DNA from: an uncultured Fibrobacter sp.
Lineage (GTDB): Bacteria > Fibrobacterota > Fibrobacteria > Fibrobacterales > Fibrobacteraceae
NCBI GenBank assembly: GCA_946405515.1
Contig: CAMJHM010000013.1
Span: 1-44,264 of the forward strand
Reading direction: 5' to 3'
Length of the DNA: 44,264 bases
Both the position numbers and the translations under genes were made by a program. This document shows positions 1 through 8,247 of the stretch, piece by piece; position 1 is the stretch's first letter; each line of letters begins with the position of its first letter. The notes beneath the pieces were generated by a model. That model searched no databases. It was not told the origin of the DNA and was given only the letters and a program-made list of their open reading frames with translations.

Positions 1-835
1 TCCAAGCAGGGGAGTTAATGTTTCTGTAGGCGGTCACGCGGCAGGGCTGACCGATGGCCTGGGTCGCAGCGGCGGTCACCAGGGCAAGGAACGTTTCGTT
101 GCTCATGCCGGGGTGTTCTTCCAGGGCGGCGACGGCGGCAATGCCGAGGAAGGCCTGGAGCTGCTTGTTGGTGAAGCCCGGATGCACGCTCTTCGCGTTC
201 GGATCCCAGTCGCAGTGGGCGGGGCCGATAGTCACGGGTGCGACAGCGGCAGGTGCCGGAGCAGCCTTGACCGCGGGGGCAGGAGCCTTGTCCTTGTTGA
301 GGCCGAGCTTCGCCATGATGAAGTTCATGAGGTAACAGAGCACCGTGAGGCCAATGATGACGCACATCACCACGATAAGGCCGGTCGCCTGGAATTCAAC
401 CAGGGAGCCGATGCCGAACGTGTCAGAGTCGCCCTTGCAGCCCTGTTCGGTGGAATACTGGCCCTTGCAGTAGGTGGACCCGAGTTTCGCCTTCGCGATG
501 GGGAGCACCTTGTGGCCAGCGGCGTTCTCGATAGAATCGCGAACATCGCGGGCAAGGACAGCCTGTTCGTATGTCTTGTAAAGGACCGAATGGTTACCGC
601 TGTGGGTTTCCACAATCTTGTAAACCATCGAATCATCCATGCCCGGCATGGAAAGCTGCGCCTGGACCTGGGCGGCATCGGAGGGGAGCATGAGTCCGAG
701 CTGTTCGTCGAACTTGCCCTTCACCTTTGCTGCAGGTTGCGGAGCAACGAGAGCCGGCTGCTGCACGTCCGCTTCCTGGACTGCGGCGGGAGCCACTTCC
801 TGGGATTCGGGTGCATTGTTCTGTGTTTCGTTCAT
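1..835 (-). CDS. OadG-like sodium-pump decarboxylase gamma subunit, C-terminus cut by window edge
   Basis: An ATG at 833-835 opens a frame that stays open for 277 codons to the left edge, so the C-terminus is missing. Residues 1-45 are Ala/Pro/Gln-rich. A single membrane helix lies at about 147-172 (around GLIVVMCVIIGLTVL) and is followed by an Ala/Pro linker. The last visible part (about 222-277) has an AAVAAL helix and a CRVTAYRNINSPAW stretch. One membrane helix, Ala/Pro linker and a C-terminal Trp-containing tail are the plan of OadG subunits of oxaloacetate/methylmalonyl-CoA decarboxylases, which anchor the biotin-dependent Na+ pump. It is much longer than a usual OadG (about 80-100 residues); the roughly 145-residue N-terminal extension, with a Cys pair near 123 and 132, is unexplained. 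In a succinate/propionate producer the partner would be methylmalonyl-CoA decarboxylase (inference). No clear Shine-Dalgarno sequence (SD). Confidence 0.65.
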   Translation of the reverse strand, partial: MNETQNNAPESQEVAPAAVQEADVQQPALVAPQPAAKVKGKFDEQLGLMLPSDAAQVQAQLSMPGMDDSMVYKIVETHSGNHSVLYKTYEQAVLARDVRDSIENAAGHKVLPIAKAKLGSTYCKGQYSTEQGCKGDSDTFGIGSLVEFQATGLIVVMCVIIGLTVLCYLMNFIMAKLGLNKDKAPAPAVKAAPAPAAVAPVTIGPAHCDWDPNAKSVHPGFTNKQLQAFLGIAAVAALEEHPGMSNETFLALVTAAATQAIGQPCRVTAYRNINSPAW

Positions 836-901
836 ATTGGATTCAATCCATTCTTATGGGTTTCTGTTTTGTAAAAATCAGCGCGGGGAAATATAGAATT
901 T

Positions 902-928
902 TAGTAGGAAGAAGGAGGTAGGAAGTAG
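902..928. repeat. purine-rich GGAAGTAG-type intergenic repeat
   Basis: A run of TAGTAGGAAGAAGGAGGTAGGA type sits in the gap between the OadG-like gene and the terminator at 967. The same vocabulary appears reverse-complemented near 16004-16024 and again at about 41665 (CTAGGAAGTAGA). It has no open reading frame of interest. Confidence 0.4.
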
Positions 929-966
929 AAATTGAAGGGCAGTTATCGGGAGTTAGATACGCACAG

Positions 967-991
967 AAAAGGCGCGCATTTCTTGCGCGCC
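967..991 (-). terminator. rho-independent terminator of the last phosphatase gene
   Basis: A perfect 8-bp stem, GGCGCGCA/TGCGCGCC, with a 5-nt loop is followed on the minus strand by four T residues. It lies about 30 nt past the stop codon at 1020. Confidence 0.8.
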
Positions 992-1019
992 CCAAATGTT
1001 AACATTCCTAAACAAAGCC

Positions 1020-2483
1020 TTATTCAATGATAGTCATTTTACCTTCATCGAGGCCTTTGACCGCATAGAAGACCTTGGTTCCGTCCGGCTTCAGGACCAC
1101 CGCGATACCGGCAAGATAGTTCAGCCAGTGGTCTTCTGGAGACTCGTAGTACCTCAAGTCAATTCGCCCTTCGGAAACATACGACACAAGAGGTATGAGC
1201 ATAATGTCGTGCGTGATGAACACGCCGATTGTCTTTCCGGAATTTTCCAGCGCCGGGATAATATGATCTTCAAGCAATTCAGAGCTTCTGGTCTTCAAAT
1301 CGTAGAACGCATCGTCGTAGCCACCTTCGAACGCCCATCTCGTCGTGACGCCCCTGCCATCGTCATTTTCGTTATAGAGGGCCATGTAGTAGGACATCTG
1401 GCTCTTTACGAACCAACCCTCGTTCAATACTTTTATAGTATCGCCAAGCGTATCGGCGTCACCACGCCCTATGGCAATATTATTGTACGTCTGGTGAGTA
1501 CGGAGATATTCCGAACCCGCATAATAGATTTCCGGACCACCCACCAACTTGGCCCCGAGTTGTTGGGACTGAAGCCTTCCGTTATCCGTCAACGGAGTTT
1601 CCTTGGTAATCGTGTTCTCGCGTTCGGCATGGCGCAACATCACCACCAACTTTTCACCTTCGGCGAGTCGTGCAAAGACACTATCGACCGGGGTAAAGTC
1701 ACTGACCGCAGATTGAGTGACAAACTGGCTGTTAATGACACCCATCTTCTCTTGTTCGGTCGCTAAGCGCCAAAGGAGCGTTCCGTTGTCGCAATAATAA
1801 TAACGGTCTTTGCCATTAATGGATGCCACCTTGAGTTCGCCCTTAGTCGAGTCGTTACACGCTCCCAAGTAATCCTCCGGCCCATGGACAACCACACTAT
1901 CCACGACATGGATACTGTCAATCACATTAATGCTATCCGTAATACGCAAGCTATCGATGATATTCAAGCTGTCCACGATATAGATACTATCAATGACGTT
2001 CAAGCGAGTCGTCACACGAAGGCTATCAATATAGCGCACGACATCCTTATAGCGAACACTATCGATAATGTTCAAGCTATCGACAATACGCAGGCTATCT
2101 TTAATACGCAAACTGTCAAGATAGCGCGTCACTTCCCTATACTGGACGCTATCGACGATATGCAAGCTATCAATAATACGCACACTATCTCTAATGCGTA
2201 AACTGTCCAGATAACGAGTAACTTCATTATAACGAACACTATCAATGATATTCAAGCTATCTTTAATGCGTACACTATCTTTAATACGCAAACTATCGAT
2301 ATAACGGACGCTGTCTATCAGATTCACACTATCCCGAATTACGACCGAATCAGGATCAGCAGAATCAGAAGCAACCGCATCCGTTTCTTCCACGTTTACG
2401 GAAACATTTGTACTGTCTTCGCAGGCAGCAAAGAAAAAGACAAGCAGGGCGCTTGTCCATAATTTTAGAGTGTTTGATTTCAT
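1020..2483 (-). CDS. Lipoprotein histidine phosphatase with DS-hexapeptide stalk (paralog 1)
   Basis: 487 residues. The start was placed at the ATG at 2483 because AAGGAG lies 10 nt upstream and a lipoprotein signal (FFFAAC, Cys21) follows at once; an in-frame ATG at 2513 would add ten residues ahead of the signal. Order: signal peptide, stalk of D-S-[VIL]-x-[VIL]-x repeats (about 45-198), a small two-Cys module (YLGAC ... YYYCDNGTLLWR), then a histidine phosphatase domain. The domain has RHAER (about 284-288), a second Arg in YLRTHQT and the second His in ITHD, so the catalytic set is intact. The family transfers phosphate through a phospho-His; the substrate here is unknown. It is the most distal of five tandem paralogs and has its own promoter and terminator. 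A surface-anchored phosphatase held away from the membrane is the simplest reading. Confidence 0.85.
   Translation of the reverse strand: MKSNTLKLWTSALLVFFFAACEDSTNVSVNVEETDAVASDSADPDSVVIRDSVNLIDSVRYIDSLRIKDSVRIKDSLNIIDSVRYNEVTRYLDSLRIRDSVRIIDSLHIVDSVQYREVTRYLDSLRIKDSLRIVDSLNIIDSVRYKDVVRYIDSLRVTTRLNVIDSIYIVDSLNIIDSLRITDSINVIDSIHVVDSVVVHGPEDYLGACNDSTKGELKVASINGKDRYYYCDNGTLLWRLATEQEKMGVINSQFVTQSAVSDFTPVDSVFARLAEGEKLVVMLRHAERENTITKETPLTDNGRLQSQQLGAKLVGGPEIYYAGSEYLRTHQTYNNIAIGRGDADTLGDTIKVLNEGWFVKSQMSYYMALYNENDDGRGVTTRWAFEGGYDDAFYDLKTRSSELLEDHIIPALENSGKTIGVFITHDIMLIPLVSYVSEGRIDLRYYESPEDHWLNYLAGIAVVLKPDGTKVFYAVKGLDEGKMTIIE
1890..2351 (-). repeat. 18-bp-period coding repeat, DS-hexapeptide stalk of paralog 1
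   Basis: About 26 units of six residues, D-S-[VIL]-x-[VIL]-x, occasionally with DS replaced by EV, DV or TR (for example RYNEVTRYLDS). Asp-Ser is always spelled GAY-AGY with mixed third bases, so the array is degenerate at DNA level but tightly kept at protein level. Alternating hydrophobic residues favour beta structure over coiled coil (inference). Confidence 0.85.
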
Positions 2484-2540
2484 TTTGTGCAGACTCCTTT
2501 TTACCAACACCATTTGTTAGCAAGTTTAAGTTGTACACAA

Positions 2541-2569
2541 AATATACTTTAGTTGTAATGTAAAGTCAA
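2541..2569 (-). promoter_or_regulatory. sigma-70-type promoter of phosphatase paralog 1
   Basis: TTGACT, a 17-nt spacer and TATATT read on the minus strand, about 58 nt before the ATG at 2483. Just downstream is TTGTGTACAACTTAAAC, nearly the same as the leader of paralog 2. Confidence 0.7.
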
Positions 2570-2631
2570 TCTTTATCTACGCAGTTACACCACAGACAAG
2601 GTAAAACTTTTATTAACAATTTATTTGTAAT

Positions 2632-2660
2632 ACACGGGCTATAATCTGCATAGCCCGTGT
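2632..2660 (-). terminator. 10-bp stem-loop downstream of phosphatase paralog 2
   Basis: ACACGGGCTA and TAGCCCGTGT form a perfect 10-bp stem with a 9-nt loop, 14 nt past the stop codon. The following minus-strand sequence is A/T-rich but has no clean T-run, so termination is likely but not certain. Confidence 0.55.
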
Positions 2661-2673
2661 AATTTACAAAATC

Positions 2674-4428
2674 CTACATCGTGCCCGAATCAAGCCCCCT
2701 GACCGCATAGAACACCTTGGTTCCGTCCGGCTTGATGACGACGGCAAAACCCGCAAGATAGTTCACCCAGCGATTTTTCGTAGACTCGTAATACTTCAAG
2801 TCGATATTTCCATCGGAGACATACGCAATCAAAGGCAGGAGCATCACATCGTGCGAGACGAACACTCCTATCGACTTTCCGGATTTTTCCAATGCCGGAA
2901 TGAGATGATCTTCGATCAATTCAGAGCTCCTTTCGGCCAAATCGTAGAATGCATTGGTATATCCTCCCTCGTACGCCCATCTGGAGAGAAACGCAAAGGC
3001 GCCCCCCGCCTGCCACTGGGCTGAATTGTAGGCATTCTGGTTCTTTATGAACCAACCGTCATTCAATACCGACAGGGTATCGGCCAACGTATCGGCGTCG
3101 CCGTGCCCCCTGGCAATGTTGTTGCACGTCTGGTGGGTACGGATGAATTGCGAACCCGCATAATAGATTCCCAGGCCCTTCTTCAATTTATCACCAAGTT
3201 CATACGACTGGAGTTTTCCATTATCCGTAAGCGGGCCCGTCCTGGAATAATCGGAACCCCGTTCGGCATGGCGTACCATTATCACCAGTTTTTCACCTTC
3301 GGCAAGCCCATTAACGACCGAGTCGAACGGAGCGAAATGCGTAACCGCGGATTGGGTCACAAAATAGCTGTTCAGGTCATGCCCGGCAGCGATACGCCAG
3401 AAGAGCGTTCCCTTGTCGCAAACGTAATAACGATTTTCGCCGTTGATGGTGACGGCCTTGACCTCGCCTGCATTGGCTCGGCCGCACACGCCCAAGTATT
3501 CCTCCGGGCCATGGAAAACGATGCTGTCCACGACACGGGTAGTGTCTTTGTAGCGGATGCTATCTATCAAATTCAGGCTGTCAATAATGTTCAGGCTATC
3601 CCGAACATGGACGCTGTCGATGATATTCAAGCTGTCACGAATGCGAAGGCTGTCAATGATGTTCAGGCTGTCGCGAATACGGATGCTGTCAATCACGTTC
3701 AAGCTGTCACGAATACGGATGCTGTCAATGATGTTCAAACTATCCGTGATACGCAAGCTATCAGTAATGCGCAAACTATCTCTTATATATACACTGTCTA
3801 TAATGTGTACACTATCTTTAATACGTAAGCTATCTATGACGTGGATGCTGTCAACGACATTCAAGCTATCAATAATATGCAGACTATCAACGATGTGGAT
3901 GCTATCAATAACATGGATACTATCAATAATATTCAGGCTATCCGTAATGCGCAAACTGTCAAGGAATCGCGTAACATCCTTATAACGGATGCTGTCGATG
4001 ATATTCAAGCTGTCCGTGATGCGCAAGCTATCGACAAACCGAACAGCATCCTTATAGCGGACACTGTCGATGATATTCAAGCTGTCCGTAACACGCAGGC
4101 TATCGACGTAGCGGACGACATCCTTGTAACGAACGCTGTCGATGATGTTCAGGCTGTCCCGAATACGCAAGCTATCCGTAATGCGCAAGCTGTCCAAAAA
4201 GCGAGTCACCTTCTCGTAGCGGATGCTATCGATAATATTCACGCTATCGGTAATTCGAACGCTATCTATATAATTTACGCTGTCAATCCAGTTTATGCTA
4301 TCACGGACAAGAACCGAATCAGCCGAAAGCTCATTTTCACCTTCCAGGCTAATTGCCGTGTCCTCGCAAGCAGTAAAAACAAGAGCGAACGAAGCGCTCA
4401 ACAAGGCATTAAGGATTTTTGATTTCAT
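2674..4428 (-). CDS. Lipoprotein histidine phosphatase with very long DS-hexapeptide stalk (paralog 2)
   Basis: 584 residues from the ATG at 4428, chosen by likeness to paralog 1 (both begin MKS and reach a lipobox Cys at residue 21, here FTAC); an ATG at 4437 is also in frame and neither has a strong SD. The stalk spans about residues 37-305, the longest of the set. Then come the two-Cys module (YLGVC ... YYVCDKGTLFWR) and the phosphatase domain with RHAER (about 386-390), FIRTHQT and VSHD, all catalytic residues present. The phosphatase part is close to paralog 1 along its whole length, including GDADTL, RWAYEGGY and a C-terminal LDSGTM. It has its own promoter at 4483-4511. Substrate unknown; outer-membrane or cell-surface location is inferred from the lipobox and stalk. 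Confidence 0.85.
   Translation of the reverse strand: MKSKILNALLSASFALVFTACEDTAISLEGENELSADSVLVRDSINWIDSVNYIDSVRITDSVNIIDSIRYEKVTRFLDSLRITDSLRIRDSLNIIDSVRYKDVVRYVDSLRVTDSLNIIDSVRYKDAVRFVDSLRITDSLNIIDSIRYKDVTRFLDSLRITDSLNIIDSIHVIDSIHIVDSLHIIDSLNVVDSIHVIDSLRIKDSVHIIDSVYIRDSLRITDSLRITDSLNIIDSIRIRDSLNVIDSIRIRDSLNIIDSLRIRDSLNIIDSVHVRDSLNIIDSLNLIDSIRYKDTTRVVDSIVFHGPEEYLGVCGRANAGEVKAVTINGENRYYVCDKGTLFWRIAAGHDLNSYFVTQSAVTHFAPFDSVVNGLAEGEKLVIMVRHAERGSDYSRTGPLTDNGKLQSYELGDKLKKGLGIYYAGSQFIRTHQTCNNIARGHGDADTLADTLSVLNDGWFIKNQNAYNSAQWQAGGAFAFLSRWAYEGGYTNAFYDLAERSSELIEDHLIPALEKSGKSIGVFVSHDVMLLPLIAYVSDGNIDLKYYESTKNRWVNYLAGFAVVIKPDGTKVFYAVRGLDSGTM
3514..4320 (-). repeat. 18-bp-period coding repeat, DS-hexapeptide stalk of paralog 2
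   Basis: About 45 six-residue units. A 12-residue higher order is visible in the C-terminal third, where RIRDSLNIIDSL-type blocks alternate. Every few units a RYKDVxRF variant replaces Ser. Because the period is 18 bp, gain or loss of units keeps the frame. Confidence 0.85.
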
Positions 4429-4482
4429 TTGGCACATCTTTGTCGCTACCGCGACTAGGTAATTTTGTTTAAGTTGTGCGCA

Positions 4483-4511
4483 AATTTACTTTTTTCTTAC
4501 AAAAATTTCAA
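4483..4511 (-). promoter_or_regulatory. sigma-70-type promoter of phosphatase paralog 2
   Basis: TTGAAA, 17-nt spacer, TAAATT on the minus strand. It is followed by TTGCGCACAACTTAAAC, matching the leader of paralog 1 in 15 of 17 positions. Confidence 0.6.
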
Positions 4512-4549
4512 GACCTGTTTTACGTTTAGTTTAATTTACTTTATATTGG

Positions 4550-5857
4550 CTACGATGAGATTCTTCCGGCATCCAGGCCCTTGACGGCGTAGAAAACACG
4601 GGATCCGTCCGGTTTCAGAACGATGGCAAAACCAGCAAGATAATTCAGCCATTTTTTGGAATCGTAATACTTGATGTCTATTTTCTTAGCCGAGATATAC
4701 GCAACCAAAGGCATTATCAACAAATCATGCGTCGCGATAAACGCCACATCCGTTCCGGCCCTCTCAGAAAAGGGGATTGCCACCGAATCGATCCATTCGG
4801 AGCACCTCGGCCCGAAATCGTAAAACGCACTCGAATAGCTGTTCTCATAAGCCCACTTGGAAAGAACATACCAACTCCCTTTGCTGTTCTTTGCCGTATT
4901 GTAGGCATCAGTATCCTTCACATACCAGGACTCTCCCATATGGGAAAGCGTATCGACTGAGAGATCGACAAGCGTATCAACACCAGCACGGCCCGCAGCG
5001 ATGTAGCGGCAAGTCTGCTGGGTGCGAATGGAACCTGAAGCTCCATAATGGTATTCTAGGTTGGAGGCCAGTTTTCCACCCAGTTCTTTTGCCTGTTGCA
5101 CCCCGTTTGCGTTCAAAGGCGTCCCAGATGCAGAATCAGTATTCCGCTCTGCATGGCGAATTACCACGACAAGTTTTTCGCCCTCTGCCAAAATGCCCGC
5201 AACCGAATCCAAACGGACAAACTTGCTCACCGCCGATTTTTGAACATAATAGTCATTCACGTCGACATTGCTCGCCGCGCGCCACATTATCGTCCCTTCG
5301 TCACATAAAAAATAGCGACGTTCTTCTTGAATGATGGCCAACTTAAGCGTTCCCTTGTTTTCTTGGCTGCATTTTCCTAGAAAATATTCCGGGTCCCGGA
5401 CAGCAACACTGTCTCGCACTTTCACGCTGTCTTTAATGCGGATACTATCTTTCACGACAACGCTGTCTTTGATGCGGACACTGTCCTTTACATCCACGCT
5501 GTCTTTTATACGGATGCTATCTTTCACGACAACGCTGTCCTTGATGCGGACACTGTCTTTTACATCCACGCTGTCTTTTATACGGATACTATCTTTCACG
5601 ACAACACTGTCTTTGATGCGAACGCTGTCCTTTACGTCTACACTGTCGATAATGCGGATACTGTCCTTCACGACAACGCTATCGATAATCCGGATACTAT
5701 CTATCACGTTCACGCTATCATGAACAACGACCGAATCGCGTTCCACCACATCCGAACTTTTAGAATTTACAGAGCTTTCCGAATCATCACCGCAAGAATT
5801 AAGTAACGCCAGAATGGATAAACTGAACAGGATTTTGATTAATTTTCTCTTTCTCAT
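4550..5857 (-). CDS. Lipoprotein histidine phosphatase with DS-hexapeptide stalk (paralog 3)
   Basis: 435 residues. Lys/Arg-rich start, hydrophobic helix and lipobox LNSC (Cys22). The stalk covers about residues 41-155 and includes a near-perfect 24-residue unit (DSVVVKDSIRIK plus DSVDVKDSVRIK). The two-Cys module (GKCSQ ... YFLCDEGTIMWR) and a phosphatase domain follow, with RHAER (234-238), SIRTQQT and ATHD, so it is probably active. The start lies only 17 nt after the stop of paralog 4 and has no SD or own promoter, so it is probably co-transcribed with paralog 4. Phosphate release at the surface is an inference; the natural substrate cannot be read from sequence. Confidence 0.85.
   Translation of the reverse strand: MRKRKLIKILFSLSILALLNSCGDDSESSVNSKSSDVVERDSVVVHDSVNVIDSIRIIDSVVVKDSIRIIDSVDVKDSVRIKDSVVVKDSIRIKDSVDVKDSVRIKDSVVVKDSIRIKDSVDVKDSVRIKDSVVVKDSIRIKDSVKVRDSVAVRDPEYFLGKCSQENKGTLKLAIIQEERRYFLCDEGTIMWRAASNVDVNDYYVQKSAVSKFVRLDSVAGILAEGEKLVVVIRHAERNTDSASGTPLNANGVQQAKELGGKLASNLEYHYGASGSIRTQQTCRYIAAGRAGVDTLVDLSVDTLSHMGESWYVKDTDAYNTAKNSKGSWYVLSKWAYENSYSSAFYDFGPRCSEWIDSVAIPFSERAGTDVAFIATHDLLIMPLVAYISAKKIDIKYYDSKKWLNYLAGFAIVLKPDGSRVFYAVKGLDAGRISS
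5393..5737 (-). repeat. 72-bp higher-order tandem repeat in stalk of paralog 3
   Basis: Four 18-bp units form a 72-bp block. The marker TTCACGAC (plus strand) recurs at 5451, 5523 and 5595, exactly 72 bp apart, and the copies are nearly identical. This array is far more homogeneous than the stalks of paralogs 1 and 2, suggesting recent expansion or gene conversion. Confidence 0.85.
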
Positions 5858-5874
5858 TTTTGTTTTTGTTTAGA

Positions 5875-8187
5875 CTACATGGTCATTGTTCCCGAGGCCA
5901 AGCCCTTGACAGGCACATAGCGAGCAATCCCATTCGAGTCCAGTATAATGGCAACACCTGCCAAATAGTTAATCCACTGCTTTGTATCAAAGTAACGCAG
6001 ATTGACTTTCTTGCTCGTGGCATAAACCGCCAACGGGACAACCAACATGTCGTGGGAAATCCAAACACCAATGCGGTTGATATCGGCAAATCGCGGCATC
6101 ACGACCGTATTTATGAATTCTTCGCCACGTTTATCCAAATCATAGAAGGCATCGCTATACTTGCCCTGGTAAGCATAAGCCGAAGTCACGACCCAGCCAC
6201 CACCATCGGAGCTCTTATAGTTTTCCAGCCTTGAGTCGTCTTTCACGAACCAGGCGCCATCCAATTCCTCGATGGTGTTTTCGGCAAACGTCAACCCGGC
6301 ACCCGTCGCAAAATTCTCCGCAGTCTCCTTGCTTCTCGTGTAAGTCGAGTTCGCAAAAGAGATGCTTTCGCCCTTCAGCTTTGCACCCACCGACTGCGAC
6401 TGTTTTTTGCCATTGTCGGTCAAATGGCCGTTCTTGCCAGTATCGTCGGTACGTTCGCCATGGCGCAAAATGAAGATGACCTTCTCGCCAGGAGCAACCG
6501 TCGCAAGCACATCGGCGATATCCTCGAACGGGGTTACGTCGGCAGCGGTCGCCTCGCGCCAAATACGCTTGCTCTGTTCGTAAACGTAAGACTTGTCCGT
6601 ATTGATTTTCCCGTTACGGATCTGGCCGGCGTAGGTCCCAGGCCCAAAGCCCACCGTATCTTTTTCAATGTCGGTGGCCACGCGCCAGGACTTGAGCGTA
6701 TTGTCACAGATGAACCGAATCTTGGGGCTATCCGGATGGTCGTAATACGGGGCAAAATAGGCACTGAGGCTCGTGTTCACGTTCTTGACCTGACCCGCCG
6801 TATAGGAATTGCAGGTTTCGAAACCGTAAACCTTAGACCAGAAATTGCGCAAATGCTTTTCGAAATCGGGAGCTTCGCCCCTGCCCCACGAGGCAAAGAC
6901 TTGGCGAATCTTATCGTAGCCGCCACTTGCATCCAACTCCATGAGCCAGTCCGCCAAGTCCGCACGGGCGTTGTTGTCGTCCCAGTTGCCATTGCCCTTG
7001 ATGCGTTCGGCAATACCGTTGGCATAGCTCACCATCTCGTGACCGGAGCCCTTGCGCTGCATCATAATCGAAATCGCAAGCAAGGCCGCACTATACTCAT
7101 CGCCACCAAAAAGGTTCACCTCGTCTGCCGTGACCGAAGAGCCCGAAGCCGTAGTGGTATGAGTGTGGCCACCACCCCAGCTACCGCCACCATTATTTCC
7201 ACCGCCGCCAAAGAACCAACCGCCGTTGTTGCCCCCGCCACTGCTTCCGCTACCGCCACCGAGGTCGATATTGAATGCAGAGAGAACATCCTTGAGCGCC
7301 TGCGCCTTCATGCTCCGGATAGGTTGGTTGAACCCGGAATTTTCGACGAGTTTCATGAGGCGCGGAGATTCCAGGTGAGTCAGCATGTTGACGTTCACGG
7401 AATCGCGCTCGGTCAAATCAGTCACAGAATGGAGCGTGACCATCGACGTCGAGAGCCCGCCCGAAAGTTCGTTACGGAAATACCCGTTCACCTCGACGCG
7501 CACATACGGGGAGACCAGGTTCACTCCCGGGAACGCATAGCTGCCGTCACCCGAGGCAATGCAGGTTTCGTGCGTCCGCCTAGAATCGGCCATGCGCTTT
7601 GCGCTGTCCAGTTCAATAATCTTGACCGAAGCCCCATAGCGGAACGGCCCCTTCTGAGCGGCACCCGCAACCGGGACAGCCACCCTGCGGTACGTTCCCG
7701 CAAGTGCCGGGTCTTCGACTTCGGCAGCATCACTCGCCGTAAACGGATCCACCGTCAAATTGCCATCCGCGCAAGTCGCCTTCACAATACCGATTACAGA
7801 AGTTCGCCATTCACCATTGATGCAGAAATACAGGTCGCTGGCTTCGTCAACCAAGAAGGTTTCGCCCTCGTTTTGCGCGGTGCAAGGCGGAAGTTCCTTT
7901 TTTGTGCTCACGACGCTTGTATCGACGACTATGGTTTCAAGGTCAGGAGGGTTCACACCCGAATGGTTGACAGAATCCACCTTATTCTGATTTTCCCAAG
8001 GATTTTTGGAATCGGAGGAACCATGCCTAGAACTGCTAGAATATTTTTGCCTGTGGCTATGCCCCGTATGGGTCGAATCAATATCCGTGCTTTCTGAAAA
8101 TTCCTCTTCCTCCGGAGAGTACGACTTGTCGTCTCCACACGAAATTGCCAACAAGGCAAACAGGAATAAGGAACACAATTTCTTCAT
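5875..8187 (-). CDS. Large multidomain lipoprotein histidine phosphatase (paralog 4)
   Basis: 770 residues, lipobox AISC (Cys17). A Ser/His-rich low-complexity stretch (about 30-80) leads to the two-Cys module (CTAQNEGETF ... YFCINGEWR). Next is a domain of the Fibrobacter secreted type (about 170-300; AQKGPFRYG, then VNVNMLTHLESPRL), a Gly/Asn/Trp-rich linker (about 305-340), an alpha-helical part, a further two module copies (CDNTLKSWR, and the module with VYEQSKRIWR) and the C-terminal phosphatase domain with RHGER (575-579), YTRSKET and ISHD. There is no DS stalk; the extra domains take its place. No SD is seen. Catalytic residues are intact; substrate unknown. Confidence 0.82.
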   Translation of the reverse strand: MKKLCSLFLFALLAISCGDDKSYSPEEEEFSESTDIDSTHTGHSHRQKYSSSSRHGSSDSKNPWENQNKVDSVNHSGVNPPDLETIVVDTSVVSTKKELPPCTAQNEGETFLVDEASDLYFCINGEWRTSVIGIVKATCADGNLTVDPFTASDAAEVEDPALAGTYRRVAVPVAGAAQKGPFRYGASVKIIELDSAKRMADSRRTHETCIASGDGSYAFPGVNLVSPYVRVEVNGYFRNELSGGLSTSMVTLHSVTDLTERDSVNVNMLTHLESPRLMKLVENSGFNQPIRSMKAQALKDVLSAFNIDLGGGSGSSGGGNNGGWFFGGGGNNGGGSWGGGHTHTTTASGSSVTADEVNLFGGDEYSAALLAISIMMQRKGSGHEMVSYANGIAERIKGNGNWDDNNARADLADWLMELDASGGYDKIRQVFASWGRGEAPDFEKHLRNFWSKVYGFETCNSYTAGQVKNVNTSLSAYFAPYYDHPDSPKIRFICDNTLKSWRVATDIEKDTVGFGPGTYAGQIRNGKINTDKSYVYEQSKRIWREATAADVTPFEDIADVLATVAPGEKVIFILRHGERTDDTGKNGHLTDNGKKQSQSVGAKLKGESISFANSTYTRSKETAENFATGAGLTFAENTIEELDGAWFVKDDSRLENYKSSDGGGWVVTSAYAYQGKYSDAFYDLDKRGEEFINTVVMPRFADINRIGVWISHDMLVVPLAVYATSKKVNLRYFDTKQWINYLAGVAIILDSNGIARYVPVKGLASGTMTM

Positions 8188-8196
8188 AGTAACATA

Positions 8197-8225
8197 GATA
8201 TAGATTTTTTTCTTCTATTATCCAA
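8197..8225 (-). promoter_or_regulatory. possible sigma-70-type promoter of phosphatase paralog 4
   Basis: TTGGAT, 17-nt spacer, TATATC on the minus strand in the 60-nt gap before the ATG at 8187. The -10 box ends about 10 nt before the start codon, so the transcript would be nearly leaderless, in keeping with the missing SD. Confidence 0.4.
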
Positions 8226-8247
8226 ATCTTATTGGCTAATATTTAGC

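Noticed and set aside
113..874. Plus-strand frame opposite the OadG-like gene
   Set aside because: No SD or family. The minus strand gives a membrane helix, linker and C-terminal pattern of OadG.
1884..2201. Plus-strand open frame over the DS-hexapeptide region of paralog 1, and similar ones at 3557-3985, 3841-4422 and 5331-5723
   Set aside because: The 18-bp periodic sequence with GAY-AGY codons keeps the opposite strand free of stops. The products are monotonous shadows without SD or domain, and the minus-strand frames encode intact phosphatases.
3514..4320. CRISPR-like regular repeats
   Set aside because: Spacing is 18 bp with no unique spacers, and the array is in frame inside a coding region.
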